From positions 4,101,001-4,165,000 of the forward strand of contig NC_010571.1 in the NCBI RefSeq assembly GCF_000019965.1: 64,000 nt of DNA, read 5' to 3'. The notes below the pieces were generated by a model. That model worked only from the letters and a program-made list of their open reading frames with translations. It ran no database searches and was not told the origin of the DNA. The DNA is from Opitutus terrae PB90-1 (lineage in GTDB: Bacteria; Verrucomicrobiota; Verrucomicrobiia; Opitutales; Opitutaceae). The translations under genes were made by a program, and so were the position numbers. Shown one piece after another: positions 26,218 through 34,208 of this stretch (position 1 is the first letter of the stretch; each line of letters begins with the position of its first letter).

Positions 26218-27861
26218 ATGAAAACCCTCCTGTGCCTCCTCTCCGGCGTGTGCGTTGTCGTCACGTCAGGCTGCGTGGGCGTTTCACCGGCGTCGGCCGA
26301 AGCGCCGGTGCCGGTCGTGGTGGCGCCACCGCCCAGCCAGCCCGGTTCGCTGGATGAACTGGTCGCGCCCATCGCGTTGTATCCGGACGCGCTCGTCGCC
26401 TTGATTCTTCCCGCATCGACGGTGAGTTCGGACGTGGTGCTCGCGGCCCGCTATCTCGCGACGGATGCCGACCGCAGCGAAATCGATGCACAGCCGTGGG
26501 ACACCAGCGTGAAGGGGCTCGCCCACTATCCGGACGTCGTGCAGTGGATGGACGAAAACCTCAGCTGGACCCAGCGATTGGGTGAGGCGTATCTTGATCA
26601 GCCGGAGGAAGTGATGGCGGCCATCCAGCGCGATCGCTCGCGGGCGCGCGCTGCGGGGATTCTGGTCGACACCGAGCAGCAACAGGTGGTCGTGGAAGAC
26701 GGCGCGATTCGGATCATTCCGGCGCGGCAGGATGTGATCTATGTCCCGCGCTACGATCCACAGATCGTCTACATCGAGCAGCCGATGTATTTTGAACCGG
26801 ATCCGTGGATCACGTTTGGCATCGGTTTCGGCGTCGGTTCATGGCTGGCGTATGATTGCGACTGGCATACGCGCCGGATCTGGATCGATCACCACCGGCA
26901 CGCGCATTGGCCCGATCATTATCGCCACGATTGGCGCAATCCGCGGTTTCCCGGGCGGTCCGGGTATGTAAGCCGGTCCGGCTGGGAACCGTGGCGGCCC
27001 AACCCGGGCCGGGTACCGCCGCCTCATCGGCGACACTTCGATCCCGGACATCGGAATATTCCGCATCCGACACCGATCGCTGGTGCGCCCCGTCGCGATC
27101 GTGACTTCAAGGGCCCGCGACCGGAGCGGATCGACCGCCCGGATCATTTGCGCCCGACGCCGGGCCGCTCGGACGAGGGTCGGCCCGGTCGCGAGCGGTT
27201 TGGCCGTGAGCGGCCACGTCCGGACCGCACACCCGAGGTTGCTCGTCAGCCGTCGCAGCCGCAGCCGACGTCGCAGGCCGAGCGAGTCGCGGAGACCCCG
27301 ACGGCGCGCCGCGGCGGACCGTGGCGGCAGGGGTGGGGAGACGCAGCCGCGACCCGTGGCCCGCGTTCGCCAGAAAACCGTAGTATCGACAACCAGCGCC
27401 GCGAGCGTCCGCGCGACAACGATGCTCGACCCGCAGGCGGACCGTCTCGTCCTGACGTGGTGCGCACGCCGCCGCAGCTGCACCGTCCGCCGCCAGCGAT
27501 GCAGCGCCCGGCTCCCGCGGCTGCGCCTGCTGTTCCGAATCAGCCGCCGCGTCAGGATTTCGCGCGAAGTGGTCACCGGCCCGCACCGGCCGCTCAGCCA
27601 CCGCGGATGCAGCCGCCACCGCCGGTCGCGCGGGTTCAGGCTGCGCCGCCGCAGATGCGCAGCGCACCGCCGTCCGCTGCTCCGCAGATGCGGAGCAGTC
27701 CGCCGCCCGCCGCACGCATGGCGGCGCCGGCGCCGCGCATCGAGCGTTCGGCTCCGCCGCCGGCGGCCCGGGCTGACAATTCCGGTGGCGATCGCGGTCA
27801 GAGCGGTTCTCGTGGCGGCAATGGCGGCGGTGGCCGCGGCCGGAACGACGCGGAGCGCTAG
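26218..27861 (+). CDS. DUF3300 lipoprotein with Arg/Pro-rich tail
   Basis: A 547-residue protein. The ATG is chosen because it opens a lipoprotein signal peptide with its cysteine after VVTSG near residue 19. Residues 40-230 are a DUF3300 domain: LDELVAPIALYPDALVALIL, SSDVVLAARYLATDAD, WDTSVKGLAHYPDVVQWMDENLSWTQRLGEAYL, and the Trp/His-rich stretch around WITFGIGFGVGSWLAYDCDW. From about residue 230 the protein is low-complexity, dominated by Arg, Pro, Gln and Gly, and ends in glycine/arginine repeats. It probably sits in the periplasm or outer membrane; its function is unknown. Confidence 0.82.
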   Translation: MKTLLCLLSGVCVVVTSGCVGVSPASAEAPVPVVVAPPPSQPGSLDELVAPIALYPDALVALILPASTVSSDVVLAARYLATDADRSEIDAQPWDTSVKGLAHYPDVVQWMDENLSWTQRLGEAYLDQPEEVMAAIQRDRSRARAAGILVDTEQQQVVVEDGAIRIIPARQDVIYVPRYDPQIVYIEQPMYFEPDPWITFGIGFGVGSWLAYDCDWHTRRIWIDHHRHAHWPDHYRHDWRNPRFPGRSGYVSRSGWEPWRPNPGRVPPPHRRHFDPGHRNIPHPTPIAGAPRRDRDFKGPRPERIDRPDHLRPTPGRSDEGRPGRERFGRERPRPDRTPEVARQPSQPQPTSQAERVAETPTARRGGPWRQGWGDAAATRGPRSPENRSIDNQRRERPRDNDARPAGGPSRPDVVRTPPQLHRPPPAMQRPAPAAAPAVPNQPPRQDFARSGHRPAPAAQPPRMQPPPPVARVQAAPPQMRSAPPSAAPQMRSSPPPAARMAAPAPRIERSAPPPAARADNSGGDRGQSGSRGGNGGGGRGRNDAER

Positions 27862-27995
27862 GTTTAATCTTCCCGGCGCCGGTTTGACCGCCCCGTGCCA
27901 CGCACTCGACCGATGTTCATGCTACACCGGCAACGCGCCATCGGTCGTCTACCGGCGGCCCGATCGCTCGCGGTTCGGTAACGTTCGCTGCTGGT

Positions 27996-28035
27996 CGACC
28001 AATCAGGTGTTACACATGTAACACCTGATTGGTCG
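27996..28035. repeat. Perfect 18-bp stem inverted repeat between convergent genes
   Basis: The arms cgaccaatcaggtgttac and gtaacacctgattggtcg pair perfectly around a four-base loop (acat). It lies between the convergent DUF3300 and glycine-zipper genes. There is no long T run on either side, so it is either a two-way terminator of weak type, an operator, or a small mobile-repeat core. Confidence 0.8.
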
Positions 28036-28096
28036 AAAGCGGAGCGGACGAGTGGGGGGGGCGCGACGCGCGGAGCGATGGGTGAGGAGCGCGGGC

Positions 28097-28639
28097 TCAG
28101 CGCCAGGAGCCGCGGACGTAGACGTTGCCGTTGCCCTGTTGCATCCAATAGGGCGGCTGGAATGTGTTCGTACCGGGCGGCGGAATTTCCCAGCGGCCGG
28201 GCACCCACACATAGCTCATCCCGTTTTCATACGACCAGTAGCCAGGCACCCACACAGCCGAGGCGTTTGGTCGCGGGGGCTGGTTCTCGACGATGGAAGC
28301 CGGCGGCATCGGCGGCGCGCCCGTCACGGTGATGTTCGTCACGGACGACGTGTTGCTGGCCGAGGGATAGCCGCTCGCCGCCTGCGCTTCGCGTTTGTCC
28401 TTCGAATGCCCGATGGCGCCGCCTGCAATCGCGCCGGCAGCGGCGCCGATGGCCGCGCCGCTCGCCGCGTTGCCGCTACCGCGGTTGTTGCCGATGATGG
28501 CGCCGGCGAGGCCGCCCAAGACGGCACCACCTGCCGCGCCCCGCTGCGTGTTGTTGGTAGGTCCGGCACAGCCGGCGGTGAGACTGAGCGCCGCGAAAAG
28601 AAGCGTGAACGTCTGTTGTTTTGGGGAAAGCCGTTTCAT
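28097..28639 (-). CDS. Glycine-zipper lipoprotein with YXWVPG-type repeats
   Basis: About 180 residues from the ATG at MKRLSPKQQ, whose signal peptide ends in a lipobox (LTAGC). Residues 30-75 form a glycine zipper: GAAGGAVLGGLAGAIIGNN and AASGAAIGAAAGAIAGGAIG, as in YMGG/17-kDa-antigen-like outer-membrane lipoproteins. The C-terminal part carries repeated motifs of the form AVWVPGYWSYENGMSYVWVPGRW. These resemble the YXWXGGYW repeats of envelope proteins. The glycine zipper probably inserts in a membrane. A GC-rich gap of 218 bases separates it from the upstream gene. Confidence 0.8.
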   Translation of the reverse strand: MKRLSPKQQTFTLLFAALSLTAGCAGPTNNTQRGAAGGAVLGGLAGAIIGNNRGSGNAASGAAIGAAAGAIAGGAIGHSKDKREAQAASGYPSASNTSSVTNITVTGAPPMPPASIVENQPPRPNASAVWVPGYWSYENGMSYVWVPGRWEIPPPGTNTFQPPYWMQQGNGNVYVRGSWR

Positions 28640-28857
28640 GTCGCCGCTTAGAGCGCTGGCCGGCGACACTAGTTCCCGCGGCGCGTCCTGATCGAGTGGA
28701 CGCCGCCGAGTTTCAGGCCTTTAGGACGCGGGCCTGAAGAACCGTCGATTCCCGTCGGCGGGTCGCGGAGTCTAACGAAACCGTGTAACAGGTTTACAAA
28801 GTTTCGCTGGACAGCGGTTGGGCGTCACGCCCCGGGGGGAGAAGAAAAGGCGCGGCG

Positions 28858-29589
28858 CTACTTCACCGCGGCCCAGACGCGCTGGACGTCGTCGTGATCC
28901 TCGAGCGCCTGCAAGAACTCGCCGACCTCGGCGCGCGCGGCATCATCGAGTTCGGGAAAGGTCTTCGCGAGATAACCGATTTCACTCGTGACCACCGACC
29001 AGCCGTGCTGCGCCAGCCAGGTCGAAACGGCATGGACGGCGGTGCGCTCGGTCACGAAACGTGCGCCGACGCGACCTTCGGGAATGTCGTCGTTCTGCTG
29101 GTGGGTCAGCGGCTCGAAATCGTTGGCGCCGGCCTCGATCGCAGCAGCCTCGAGATCCGCGGCGGCGTCGCCCGTGTGCGCCTCGACGAGGCCGACGTGG
29201 TCGAACAGAAACTTGTTGCTGCCGGTCGTGCCTAGGACGCCCTTCTTGAACAGGACGCGAATCTCCGGCGTCGTGCGCTGCACGTTGTCGGTATAGACTT
29301 CGACGATGACCGGCACCTTGTGCGGCGCGTAGCCCTCGAACACGATGTGGTCCATGGCGCTCTTGTCGCTGCCGGTACCGGAGCCTTTGGCGATCGCACG
29401 CTCGATCACGTCGCGGGTGACACTGGCTTTGCGGGCTTTTTCCACGGCGGCGAACAATCGCGGGTTCCCGGCAGGATCGCCGCCGCCGAGCTTCGCGGCC
29501 ACGGTGAGTTCCTTGACGATCTTGCCGACCATCTGCCCCTTTTTGAGGTTCACGATGGCGCGTTTTGCGTGGAGCCATTGACGTCCCAT
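28858..29589 (-). CDS. YebC/PmpR (TACO1) family protein
   Basis: A 243-residue protein. The ATG is set at MGRQWLHAKRA because the family's N-terminal domain begins there; 26 further upstream residues are non-family. Recognisable blocks are KRAIVNLKKGQMVGKIVKEL, GGGDPAGNPRLFAAVEKARK, the DVIERAIAKGSG motif, YAPHKVPVIVEVYTDNVQRTTPEIR, and GSNKFLFDHVG. Members act as transcriptional regulators in some bacteria and as translation-assisting factors (TACO1) in others. Which applies here is not known. It is monocistronic on the minus strand. Confidence 0.9.
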   Translation of the reverse strand: MGRQWLHAKRAIVNLKKGQMVGKIVKELTVAAKLGGGDPAGNPRLFAAVEKARKASVTRDVIERAIAKGSGTGSDKSAMDHIVFEGYAPHKVPVIVEVYTDNVQRTTPEIRVLFKKGVLGTTGSNKFLFDHVGLVEAHTGDAAADLEAAAIEAGANDFEPLTHQQNDDIPEGRVGARFVTERTAVHAVSTWLAQHGWSVVTSEIGYLAKTFPELDDAARAEVGEFLQALEDHDDVQRVWAAVK

Positions 29590-29836
29590 AAAGGCGCGAC
29601 GCTGTAGGCCGGACCGGACGCGCGCAACGCCGAAACCGCGACTCGGGGAGTAAATGACGCGGGTCATTGCCCTGCAGATCCACGGGCGCGGATCCCCGTG
29701 TCACCCCGCCAAGGTTTCCCGCCGGAGTCGGGCAAGCGCGATGCACGGAAACGAGAAACCAGCAACTTTCCGGCGGGCCCGGGTGTGTTGAGTTCGTCCG
29801 CCATTCACCCGAATCCCAACTCAACCTCCCTATCTC

Positions 29837-30406
29837 ATGAATCGTTTCCTCCGCCACGCCCTGGCCACGACCGCACTCGCGGTCACCGCCCTCACGGTCC
29901 ATGCCGGCGAAGCCGGCTATGTCGACCTCGGCCAGTTCAAACCCGCCGACGGCTGCCAATACGTCGAGGTCAATCTACACGCGCCGCTCTTGAAGTTCGC
30001 CGCCGCCTTCGTCGACAAAGATGAGCCCGAGCTCGCCAAGCTGATCCGCGATTTGAAACGCGTGCGCGTCAACGTCGTCGGCTACAACGACACCACGCGC
30101 GCCGATACCACCGATCGCGTCCAAGGTCTGCGTCGTGAACTCGAAAAGCAGGGCTGGATGCAGATCGTCACCGTGCAGCAGCAGGGGGAAAAGGACGCCG
30201 ACGACGTGGCCATCTACGTAAAAATGGCCGCGGACGAGAGCGTCGACGGACTGGTCGTCACCGTGCTCGACACCCGCCAGGACCAGGCAGTGGTGGTCAA
30301 CATCGTTGGCAACATCAAGCCCGAGCAGCTCGTGGCACTCGGCAAGGGCCTGCACATCGAGCCGCTCGCGCAGCTGCGGATGAAGTCCGACGCGAAGCGG
30401 TCTTGA
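29837..30406 (+). CDS. DUF4252 exported protein
   Basis: A 189-residue protein with a signal peptide (MNRFLRHALATTALAVTALTVHA). The rest has the DUF4252 layout: VEVNLHAPLLKFAAAFVDKDEPELAKLIRDLKRVRVNVVGYND, then GWMQIVTVQQQGEKDADDVAIYVKM, and VVNIVGNIKPEQLVALGKGLHIEPL. The last stretch is the typical end of the family. DUF4252 proteins are small and periplasmic with no known function. It is followed 34 bases later by a related membrane-anchored gene, which suggests a two-gene operon. Confidence 0.85.
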   Translation: MNRFLRHALATTALAVTALTVHAGEAGYVDLGQFKPADGCQYVEVNLHAPLLKFAAAFVDKDEPELAKLIRDLKRVRVNVVGYNDTTRADTTDRVQGLRRELEKQGWMQIVTVQQQGEKDADDVAIYVKMAADESVDGLVVTVLDTRQDQAVVVNIVGNIKPEQLVALGKGLHIEPLAQLRMKSDAKRS

Positions 30407-30440
30407 CCCATCGTAAACCATCAGCGCGCGCCGCTCTGTC

Positions 30441-31037
30441 ATGCAAGCCACCGAATCTTCTCCCCAACCAGCCCGCCGCTGGAGCGTCTGGCGGTGGCTG
30501 GCCATCGTCCTCGGCGCGTGCGCGCTGATCGTGGCGATCGGAATCGTGAACGTCTTCACGCTGAGCCGCGATGCGGCTGCGATGCGGCGGGAACTTTTCT
30601 CGGCGATGCACACCCGGGCGCAACCGCAGGTGCAGATCGACGCCGGTCCGGGAACACTCACGCTCGCCCGGGGCATCGTCGGGCTGATCCACGACGTCCC
30701 GCCCGAGGCGCACCGCGCGCTCGACGCGGTGCGCGCCGCGAGCGTGGGCGTCTACCACCTCTCAGGCCGGATCGAACCCGCGCACCGCGCCGAGATGGTG
30801 CTGGCCGTCGACAAGCTGATGACTCGCCGCGACTGGATGCGGATCGTCGGCGTGACGAATCCCGACGAAACCGTGCTCATCTACGCGCCCGCGAAAGCAG
30901 CGCACTTCGGTCCACAGCGCGTGTGCCTGGCCGTGTGCGATGGCGACAAGATCGTGATCGTGTCGGCCGTGGTCAAAGCCGAGAAGCTCGTGGAACTGCT
31001 TCACGAAAAGCACGCCCTGGAACATTTCCGGATCTAG
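30441..31037 (+). CDS. Membrane-anchored DUF4252-like partner protein
   Basis: A 198-residue protein with a cytoplasmic stretch, then one transmembrane helix near residues 18-40 (WLAIVLGACALIVAIGIVNVF), and an outer domain. The outer domain parallels DUF4252: LARGIVGLIHDVPPEAHRALDAVRAASVGVY, DKLMTRRDWMRIVGVTNPDETVLIYAP, and KIVIVSAVVKAEKLVELLHEK at the end. The match is more distant than for the upstream gene. The two probably work together, one free in the periplasm and one anchored. Confidence 0.65.
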   Translation: MQATESSPQPARRWSVWRWLAIVLGACALIVAIGIVNVFTLSRDAAAMRRELFSAMHTRAQPQVQIDAGPGTLTLARGIVGLIHDVPPEAHRALDAVRAASVGVYHLSGRIEPAHRAEMVLAVDKLMTRRDWMRIVGVTNPDETVLIYAPAKAAHFGPQRVCLAVCDGDKIVIVSAVVKAEKLVELLHEKHALEHFRI

Positions 31038-31114
31038 CCGGAATCCGGAAAGGTAGGGTCCGACCGCCGGGCGGGCCGAAAGGCTGCTGCAGATTGTCCG
31101 GAAATTTGTTCGTT

Positions 31115-31188
31115 GTAGCCGGGGTCGCTGACCCCGGCGTTTTCATGTGTCGCGGTGCAAGGCCGGGCTCAACGAGCCCGGCTACAAG
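31115..31188. repeat. Class A palindromic repeat
   Basis: It begins gtagccggggtcgctgaccc and ends ggctcaacgagcccggctac. The outer arms pair as in the copy inside uvrA. The element is read through by the open frame upstream of the DNA polymerase IV gene, which explains the spurious N-terminal extension of that frame. Confidence 0.8.
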
Positions 31189-31299
31189 AACCGATCCGCG
31201 CGACTTCGCTCGGCGCCTACGTCGAGCCCAACGCGCTCCCCCAGTCGCCGAGCGCGGAATTCGCTCCGCTTTTGCCGAACCGTTGGCGAGAATCCCGCC

Positions 31300-32478
31300 G
31301 TGATTCTGCCCACGATCGTCCACCTCGATGCCGACGCGTTTTTCGTGTCGTGCGAGCTCGCGCTCAAACCCGAGCTGCGAGGGACCAAGTGCGCCGTGGG
31401 CGGACGCGAGCGCGGGATCATTTCATCCGCGAGCTACGAAGCGCGGGCCTGCGGCGTCTACACCCCGATGCCGACCACCCGCGCGCTCAAGGTCTGCCCC
31501 GACCTCATCATGTTGCCACACACCGGCGGACTCTACAGCCGGGTGTCGCGGCAGATGTTTGAACTCTGCGAAACCCTGACGCCACTCGTGCAGCGGAACT
31601 CGATCGATGAAGGCTACCTCGATCTCGGCCCGTGCGGATTCAAAACATCCGCGGAGATCGAACAGGCCGTGCACGGATTGCAGCACAAAATCGAACAACA
31701 GCTGCAGATCACGGCTTCATTCGGCCTCGCGGTGAACAAGCTGGTCGCGCAGATCGCCTCGAAGCTGCGGAAACCAAAGGGCTTCGTCGTCGTGCCGTCG
31801 GGCACGGAGGCCGAGTTCCTCGCGCCGCTGCCGATTGGCAAGCTCCCGGGCGTCGGCCCGAAGACCGAGGAACGGTTGGTCGGCCGGCATGGCATCAAGC
31901 TCGTGCGTGATCTGCTCGCCCGCGGCGAGGCGGAACTGGAAGCCATCTTCGGCGACGGCTGGCGGGAGATGCGCGATGGCGCGCTCGGCATCGACGATCG
32001 GCCGGTGGAGACGGAGCACGAGGATGCGAAGAGCTACTCGCAGCAGGAGACCTTCGACGAAGACATCGCGTCGTTCGCGGAAATCGAGCGAGTCGTGAAG
32101 CGGATGATCGACGAACTGCTGCCCAAGATTCGCGAGGACGGGAAGCGCGTGCGCACGATGACGGTGAAGGTGCGGTATCCGGATTTCAGTCAGGAATCGC
32201 ATGGCCGCAGCCTGAGCGCCGGCACCGACCTCGAGGCGCCGTTTTATCCGCTGGTCACGCCGTTGCTGCGGCAAGCGTGGACGAAGAAGCGGCCGCTGCG
32301 ACTGGTGAGCGTCCGCTTTTCGGGCGTAGAGGACACGCCGGTGCAGCTGGAAATGTTTGCCCAAAATGAGGAAAAACGGCGCCGACTCGCCGCCGTGCTC
32401 GACCACCTGAACCGCCGCGGCGGTGATGCGGTCGTCCAGCACGGCCATCAGCTTGCCAAGCGCCCGCCGCCTCGCTAA
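31300..32478 (+). CDS. dinB: DNA polymerase IV (Y-family, DinB)
   Basis: A 392-residue translesion polymerase. The GTG at 31300 is chosen because the family start (TIVHLDADAFFVSCE) follows directly. The in-frame extension to 31147 translates a palindromic repeat. Catalytic acidic residues are D10 and D12 in HLDADAFF and D103/E104 in NSIDEGYLD. The helix-hairpin-helix thumb is visible in LPGVGPKTEERLVGRHGIK, and the little-finger domain ends in LVSVRFSGVEDTPVQLEMF. It may form an operon with the small FmdB-like gene 15 bases downstream. No LexA-like operator is obvious in the short upstream region. Confidence 0.9.
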   Translation: MILPTIVHLDADAFFVSCELALKPELRGTKCAVGGRERGIISSASYEARACGVYTPMPTTRALKVCPDLIMLPHTGGLYSRVSRQMFELCETLTPLVQRNSIDEGYLDLGPCGFKTSAEIEQAVHGLQHKIEQQLQITASFGLAVNKLVAQIASKLRKPKGFVVVPSGTEAEFLAPLPIGKLPGVGPKTEERLVGRHGIKLVRDLLARGEAELEAIFGDGWREMRDGALGIDDRPVETEHEDAKSYSQQETFDEDIASFAEIERVVKRMIDELLPKIREDGKRVRTMTVKVRYPDFSQESHGRSLSAGTDLEAPFYPLVTPLLRQAWTKKRPLRLVSVRFSGVEDTPVQLEMFAQNEEKRRRLAAVLDHLNRRGGDAVVQHGHQLAKRPPPR

Positions 32479-32493
32479 CTGCCCGGTTTGATC

Positions 32494-33066
32494 ATGCCCA
32501 TCTACGAGTATTACTGCCCGGACAATCACACGATCTACCAGTTCTACGCGAAGACGCTGGCCCAGGGACAACAGATCCCCAAGTGCCCGGACAATCCCCG
32601 GTATCGGATGACCAAGCTCGTGTCGCCGTTCGCGGTGACGGGGAAGAAGAAGGAATCCGACCAGCCGGCTAATCCCGCTTCGCCCGCCGGGACGGGAACC
32701 GACAGCGCCGAAGATGCACGGATGGAAGCGGCCATGGGCGCGATGGAGCGGGAGTTCGCCAACGTGGACGAGAACGATCCGCGGGCGATGGCGCGGATGA
32801 TGCGACGGATGTCCGAACTCACCGGCGAAAAGATTGACGGCGAAATGGAAGAGGTCGTGCGCAAACTGGAGGAGGGGGCCGACCCGGATTCGCTCGAGGA
32901 GGAACTCGGCGGCGAACCGCCGTGCAGCATGCCGGATCCGGACGAGCCGTATGGCGGGATGGGCGGCGAAGGGCCGGCGCCGGCTGATCCGAAGGAGCCG
33001 AAGCATCGTTTCCGTGCGAGGCGCGCGGCGCCGATCCGGGATCCCAAGCTTTACGACTACGAGTGA
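32494..33066 (+). CDS. FmdB-like zinc-ribbon protein with acidic/Pro-rich tail
   Basis: A 190-residue protein starting MPIYEYYCPDNH, typical of FmdB-type regulators or zinc ribbons. The family normally has two CxxC pairs. Here only single cysteines remain (CPDN at the start and CPDNP near residue 32), so zinc binding may be lost. A coiled, acidic, Met/Glu-rich middle (AMGAMEREFANVDENDPRAM, EEVVRKLEEGADPDSLEEEL) and a Pro-rich tail follow. It starts 15 bases after the polymerase gene. No function is known. Confidence 0.72.
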   Translation: MPIYEYYCPDNHTIYQFYAKTLAQGQQIPKCPDNPRYRMTKLVSPFAVTGKKKESDQPANPASPAGTGTDSAEDARMEAAMGAMEREFANVDENDPRAMARMMRRMSELTGEKIDGEMEEVVRKLEEGADPDSLEEELGGEPPCSMPDPDEPYGGMGGEGPAPADPKEPKHRFRARRAAPIRDPKLYDYE

Positions 33067-33119
33067 GCGAAGTGGCATTGCATCCGCAGTTCTGGCGGGC
33101 CGGCACGGCTTCCCGGCAT

Positions 33120-33171
33120 GTAGGGCTGCCGCTCGCCGGCAGCCGCGGCCGGCGGTGAACACCGGCCCTAC
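33120..33171. repeat. Class C palindromic repeat
   Basis: It begins gtagggctgccgctcgccgg and ends ggtgaacaccggccctac. The ends are complementary (gtagggc with gccctac). A similar element lies at 41279-41347. Confidence 0.78.
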
Positions 33172-33195
33172 GACCTGCCTCCGGTCGCGTGCGCT

Positions 33196-33224
33196 CGGGC
33201 GAGACGCCCGTGCCAATCGCCGCA
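33196..33224. repeat. Partial class B palindromic repeat
   Basis: The sequence cgggcgagacgcccgtgcca repeats one half of the [15 protein letters not shown] element found complete inside uvrA. It stands 44 bases upstream of the IMPase-like gene. Confidence 0.6.
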
Positions 33225-33267
33225 TGTTTTGGATTGGTCATTCCCAAAACTTCCGGTCCATTGATCG

Positions 33268-34092
33268 ATGCCTATGTCGCCATCGCCGGAACTCGCCGCT
33301 CGCATCGAAGCCGCCCAACAGGCCGTGCTGGCCCAGACGGAGCTGTTTCACCGGGAGTTCGGCCGTTGCCAAAGCCAGTGGAAGGCGGACGGCAGTCGAG
33401 TGACGGCCGTCGATCTGGCGATCTCGGAGAACATCGTCGCCGAACTGCGCCGCCAATTCCCCACTGACGACTATTTCAGCGAAGAGCTCGCGCACACCGG
33501 CGGCCCGATCCCGCGCCGCGCGAGGTTCTCGTGGGTGCTCGATCCGATCGACGGCACGAACAATTACGCGATGGGCATCGCGCATTGCGCGATCTCGGTG
33601 GGCCTGCTCGAGGAAGGTCGCCCGACCTACGGCGTGGTCTACGACCTTGCGCGGCGGAAGCTGATCCGCGGCGGGCCGGGGCTCGGCGTTTTCGACGGCG
33701 ACAAGCCGGCTCGAGTGCGGCCCGACGCGCCCGGGTTGGAGATGCTGCTCGGCTTTCACAGTCCCTACGACAAGAAGCACGCCAACGAAGCGGCTGAACT
33801 GGTGCGCAATTTCAAGATTCGCGGACTCGGCAGCAGCACGCTGCACCTGGCGTATGTCGCGGTCGGAATTCTTGGCGGTACCGTGGATCACAACGTCCGG
33901 ATCTGGGACATCGCTGCCGCGGTAGCGCTCTGCCTGGGCGGCGGTGGCGAGGTACGGTTTCTCAACGGCGAGCAGTTTCCCCTGCAGCAGTTCGACCTCG
34001 GGATGCGCCGCATCTTCTACGTGGCGGGGAACGCCGCGGTATGCGCGCGGCTGCAGGAACTCGTGGGACCGGACTCCATGATCGGCGGGTAG
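33268..34092 (+). CDS. Inositol-monophosphatase-family phosphatase
   Basis: A 274-residue Mg-dependent phosphatase. Metal site 1 is E at SEEL and the WVLDPIDGTNNY motif, and metal site 2 is WDIAAAVAL near residue 212. VTAVDLAISENIV and RGLGSSTLHLAYVA are typical of the family too. Substrate (inositol phosphate, histidinol phosphate or another sugar phosphate) cannot be told from motifs alone. The stop codon TAG is part of a gtaggg palindromic repeat end. Confidence 0.9.
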   Translation: MPMSPSPELAARIEAAQQAVLAQTELFHREFGRCQSQWKADGSRVTAVDLAISENIVAELRRQFPTDDYFSEELAHTGGPIPRRARFSWVLDPIDGTNNYAMGIAHCAISVGLLEEGRPTYGVVYDLARRKLIRGGPGLGVFDGDKPARVRPDAPGLEMLLGFHSPYDKKHANEAAELVRNFKIRGLGSSTLHLAYVAVGILGGTVDHNVRIWDIAAAVALCLGGGGEVRFLNGEQFPLQQFDLGMRRIFYVAGNAAVCARLQELVGPDSMIGG

Positions 34093-34175
34093 GGCGGCGA
34101 GTCCCCTCGCCGCCGCGATTGCCTCGATGGGCTCGTCCCAACCCAAGCACCGCGACGAGGGCGTCGCGGCTCCAC
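34089..34175. repeat. Class E palindromic repeat over the IMPase stop
   Basis: It opens gtagggcggcgagtcccctc, whose second to fourth bases form the stop of the IMPase-like gene. It ends cgcgacgagggcgtcgcgg. It lies between convergent genes and could terminate both. Confidence 0.7.
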
Positions 34176-34208
34176 GTTCCGCTTTCCGTTACGGAGGAGC
34201 ACGCCGGG

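Noticed and set aside
31147-31299. N-terminal extension of DNA polymerase IV.
   Set aside because: The extra 51 codons translate a palindromic repeat; the family start follows GTG 31300.
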